The position numbers and the translations under genes were made by a program. Positions 61,500-64,000 of a stretch of DNA of 64,000 nucleotides are shown here, one piece after another. The notes below the pieces were generated by a model. The model ran no database searches and was not told the origin of the DNA. It saw only the letters and a program-made list of their open reading frames with translations. Within the stretch, counting starts at the first letter, position 1. Each line of letters starts with the position of its first letter. The stretch comes from Prosapia bicincta (Eukaryota > Arthropoda > Insecta > Hemiptera > Cercopidae), in the NCBI GenBank assembly GCA_036971475.1, contig JBAIZL010000008.1:4625501-4689500 (forward strand). Reading direction: 5' to 3'.

Positions 61500-61640
61500 A
61501 TTGTTAATAAAGTACTTTTTAGTCATCCACTTTAGTTAAAAATACAGTTTTCTAAAACTTGTAGTAGATAACATTTGATGTTAGGTCAGTTTTATCAATT
61601 ATTAATTCATTAAATAAATTTAATAATGAATTAATTTTAG
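61500..61640 (+). repeat. Dispersed repeat DR-1
   Basis: Copy of the AT-rich repeat described at 15455, starting TTGTTAATAAAGTAC. Confidence 0.5.
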
Positions 61641-61849
61641 TTTAATATGGCAGATAAACTTTTCACAAAAGAGGCAAGGTATGGAATATAGCTATTTCGT
61701 CCCATTCGGTCTAAAATAAGGGATAACATATGATTTTATAAAACAGGTGATTTTATGGTATAGGTTATGTGGTACAATTGTTGTTTTAACACATAGGTAA
61801 TGTTACTTTATTTATTTAAATAACGTAGGAATTCAATAATGAGCATTTG

Positions 61850-62055
61850 GTTCTGCGCTTAGTGTCTTTTTACCCAGACTTTAATCCTTTAGAATTAGTG
61901 TTGATTACACTAAAGGAAAAGATCCAAAAAAGAATAAACTGTTTCATGAAAATTATGAAAGATACAACAAAAATTGTATGTGCCAAATAACAACTGAAGT
62001 ATTATCATTGTAGGTCAGTTACTGAAAAAATGCCAGTTGCATTTGAATGAATCTA
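61850..62055 (+). pseudogene. Tc1/IS630-type transposase remnant
   Basis: The plus frame reads FYPDFNPLELVLITLKEKIQ, similar to the YSPDLNPIE-W--LK block around the third catalytic residue (Glu) of Tc1-type transposases, followed by a decayed tail. No terminal repeats were recognised. Confidence 0.4.
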
Positions 62056-62344
62056 GTGATCAATATTTAAATAATGTAAACTAAAAAAGCCTTCACACAA
62101 AATTTGCATTGTTTGTACATTGTTAGTGTGTGATAGTGATTGTCACTTCTTAAATGACGCCTCTGTTTGATTTATCAGTAAAATCAAGTGGTATTTGGTT
62201 TTCAATCTGTTAGGTTATGTCCTTTTATAATTGTAAATGTTTACAATTAATTTTTCCTCACCATGTTCCTTAACATTATCTTTATTGCCAATGTTTTTAA
62301 ATTCCTACTATTAACTCACACTTTCCTGACATATATCTTGTACA

Positions 62345-62480
62345 CATTTTCAAATTGTTAATAAATTGCTTTTAATAAATTGTTTTTATTCGTCCAATCA
62401 AGTTCAAATATATATTTTTTTAAACCTATAATGGATAACAATTGATATTAATATAGTTTTCCAAATATTTATTCTATAAT
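62345..62480 (+). repeat. Dispersed repeat DR-1
   Basis: Copy of the same repeat, with TTCGTCCAATCAAGTTCAAA and ATAATGGATAACA inside. Confidence 0.5.
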
Positions 62481-62489
62481 GAAATTATA

Positions 62490-62575
62490 AAAATTTGGAG
62501 GGTATATCGGGATTTGAACTGCGAATCTTCGTGTTCAGGGTCTAACATATATTGCCACTGACCCAACTTTCCAAT
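62490..62575 (-). mobile_element. tRNA-like SINE head or tRNA pseudogene
   Basis: Minus strand has a B-box-like GCAGTTCAAATCCC and, about 45 bases upstream, an A-box-like GGGTCAGTGGCA. No complete cloverleaf can be drawn (acceptor arms do not pair), so it is not a functional tRNA. A tRNA-derived SINE fragment is the most likely reading. Confidence 0.45.
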
Positions 62576-62579
62576 ACAC

Positions 62580-63230
62580 CTATTTCTCAAAGATGAATAT
62601 TAATTGTACTACTTTAAACTGTTGCCATGGTTATCACAAAATATAAATAGTACTCTGAGGGTAAAAATAAATGTAAAGAATAAAACAAAGAAATAAACTG
62701 GAAATAAGTAAACAATCATAAAATTTGTCTGTCTTAACCTCAGTAGGAATTTACTTGAAAACATTTTTTATATTACTTCTTTAAAATATAATAACGTTTT
62801 AAGTTTAATACGAATACTAATTTAATGAAAATAATAGTTAATAATAAATTAATAAGCATTCATTTTCTTTTCTCAGAAAATCACCAAAATGAAATGTTAA
62901 AATTAATCAAAAAAATACCAGAGAAGCTTCAGGTTTTATTTGATATTATAAACTTAAGGCTAGAGTTATTAGGGAGATAAGTGAAAGAAAAACAGAAGTG
63001 ATGATTACTTGTCATCAGCTGCCTGGCAAAAGAAATCGCAATGATGACACGTTGTAGTGGACAATTATCATGCCCTGAATTGAGCTATATCCCATCACCT
63101 TACCATCAAATCACAACTGTTTATGTTGAATATAAAGTGCTTCATTTCAGAGATATGGTGAGATAGGTGTGGAATTTCTTCCTTTTTTATTAAATTCAGG
63201 TTACACTCGCACAGATTTGGAAATAGAAAT
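62580..63230. other. No feature recognised
   Basis: AT-rich DNA between the SINE fragment and the family J palindrome. Confidence 0.5.
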
Positions 63231-63277
63231 AAAAGTTGGCTGTTTTGCAAGTCAAGTATAATATTTTATTCTGCTAT

Positions 63278-63315
63278 GGCGACGTTTCGATAACTAGATC
63301 GTTATTATCAGGCAT
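63278..63315 (-). ncRNA. Hammerhead-like motif, family J, left arm
   Basis: Minus strand: core CTGATAAT, hairpin ATAAC/GTTAT with loop GATCTA, then C, GAA, self-complementary ACGT, C at the cleavage position. G8 is A in this arm. Helix I is not clear. Confidence 0.42.
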
Positions 63316-63439
63316 TACTAATCGTCAGACAATCGTTGATATCATTATCTGCTAGTGACAGTTCTATGTGTTACAGTTGAATCTAGGAGGCGGTTTACTA
63401 GCAGATAATGATAGCAATGGTTGTCTCACAATTAGTAAT

Positions 63440-63476
63440 GCCTGATGATAACAATCTAGTTATCGAAACGTCTACG
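63440..63476 (+). ncRNA. Hammerhead-like motif, family J, right arm
   Basis: Contains an exact CTGATGA, then hairpin TAAC/GTTA with loop AATCTA, TC, GAA, ACGT and C (GUC). The longer hairpin GATAAC/GTTATC would use two core bases, so a loss of three bases (one GAT repeat) from the ancestor is plausible. Helix I is not clear. Confidence 0.45.
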
Positions 63477-63525
63477 TAGCAGAATAAAATACTATACTCG
63501 ACTCGCAAAACAGCTCTCTTTTATT

Positions 63526-63871
63526 TCTTTTCTTTTCCACTTTTAATAAACACAATGGACTTTTTTCAAGTTAGTTAACACAGAAATCAGTACAACTGAT
63601 GTACATCTACTGAGTTATAATTCCAATGGTGCCACAACAAGAAATATAAGCAGGACTTAATCAGAAATTTTACACATTCCTGTTCCAATTTTCTATATCT
63701 AAAAGCACAACTCATAGCTCCAATTTCTACAATATATGTGTTGTAATAATGTCCACAGTTTTTGCATTCTAATAATCTCTATACATTCTTTCACCCTAGA
63801 GGGCTCCCATGCAAATCAAGCACTCTGCTATTTGGTGAAAAGAAAAAAAAATCTGTAGACAAATTAATATG
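63526..63871. other. No feature recognised
   Basis: AT-rich DNA before the last repeat. Confidence 0.5.
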
Positions 63872-64000
63872 AATTGATTCCATCTTCATGAAACACTAGC
63901 TTTTAACTAAAAACACTTTACATATGTTGGTAAGTTACACTAGCCTATAGTAGCACTTACATTTATGATTGTTGAGGACGGGCACTTTGAGAGATGTGTG
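63872..64000 (-). repeat. Family C repeat, cut by the window edge
   Basis: Shares TTGATTCCATCTTC, CTATAGTAGCACTTAC and GTTGAGGACGG with the family C copies. The hammerhead-like part is incomplete at the window end and looks degenerate (GGGCACTTTGAG for GGCCGTTTCGGG). Confidence 0.6.

Larger units (their letters stand above)
63232..63525. repeat. Palindromic repeat, family J
   Basis: Arms of about 140 bases with AGTATAATATTTTATTCTGC on the left and its complement on the right. Each arm holds a hammerhead-like motif; the loop between lies near 63375. Confidence 0.75.

Noticed and set aside
62490..62575. Functional tRNA gene on the minus strand
   Set aside because: Box-like words are present but acceptor and anticodon arms do not pair, so only a SINE or pseudogene reading is kept.

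Overview
The window is AT-rich animal DNA, most likely arthropod. Introns, LOA-like and Penelope-like retroelements, mariner, pogo/Tigger, hAT and Ty3/gypsy elements and long (TA)n tracts are all visible. It is not prokaryotic; nearly all long open frames belong to transposable elements or are shadows of them. The species cannot be named from the sequence.

Host gene: one protein-coding gene runs on the minus strand across almost the whole window. I found twelve exons (59995 down to 1270) of an axonemal dynein heavy chain. They cover the tail and linker region just before the first AAA domain, about 642 codons. Every junction has an AG acceptor and GT donor, and the codon phases agree across all twelve exons. 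The first exons and the motor domain lie outside the window. All mobile elements described here sit in introns of this gene or between it and the window edges.

Layout: 1637-3628 is a Penelope-like element (PLE). 3995-8530 is a decayed LOA-like non-LTR element with a 10-bp target duplication. 9355-12130 is a head-to-head pair of PLE copies. 13553-14444 is a mariner remnant. 14510-21870 holds short palindromic repeats, a pogo-like MITE and another PLE. 22720-23417 and 24790-26125 are mariner-type elements. 27095-34780 is a mosaic of PLE fragments, palindromic repeats and a pogo/Tigger transposase relic. 36077-42630 has more palindromes. 43494-57942 is an old, non-autonomous Ty3/gypsy-type LTR element on the minus strand, interrupted by a young and apparently intact Ty3/gypsy element at 45366-54006. 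58929-59655 is a hAT-type MITE with a perfect 8-bp duplication. The right end holds a tRNA-like SINE fragment and more palindromes.

Main signal: almost every palindromic repeat here, and the ends of the PLE copies, carry a compact hammerhead-ribozyme-like motif. The shared layout is helix I, a 7-9 nt core, a hairpin helix II, GAA, a very short self-complementary helix III, a U-H cleavage position, then helix I again. At least eleven sequence families show it. Hammerheads in PLEs are known. What stands out here is the number of families in one intronic region, their habit of lying in inverted pairs, and a core variant (UUGACAA, UCGACAA, UUGUCAA or UCGUCAA instead of CUGANGA) in which core positions 3 and 8 change together from C-G to U-A. 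Ribozyme activity and folding are inferred from sequence only.
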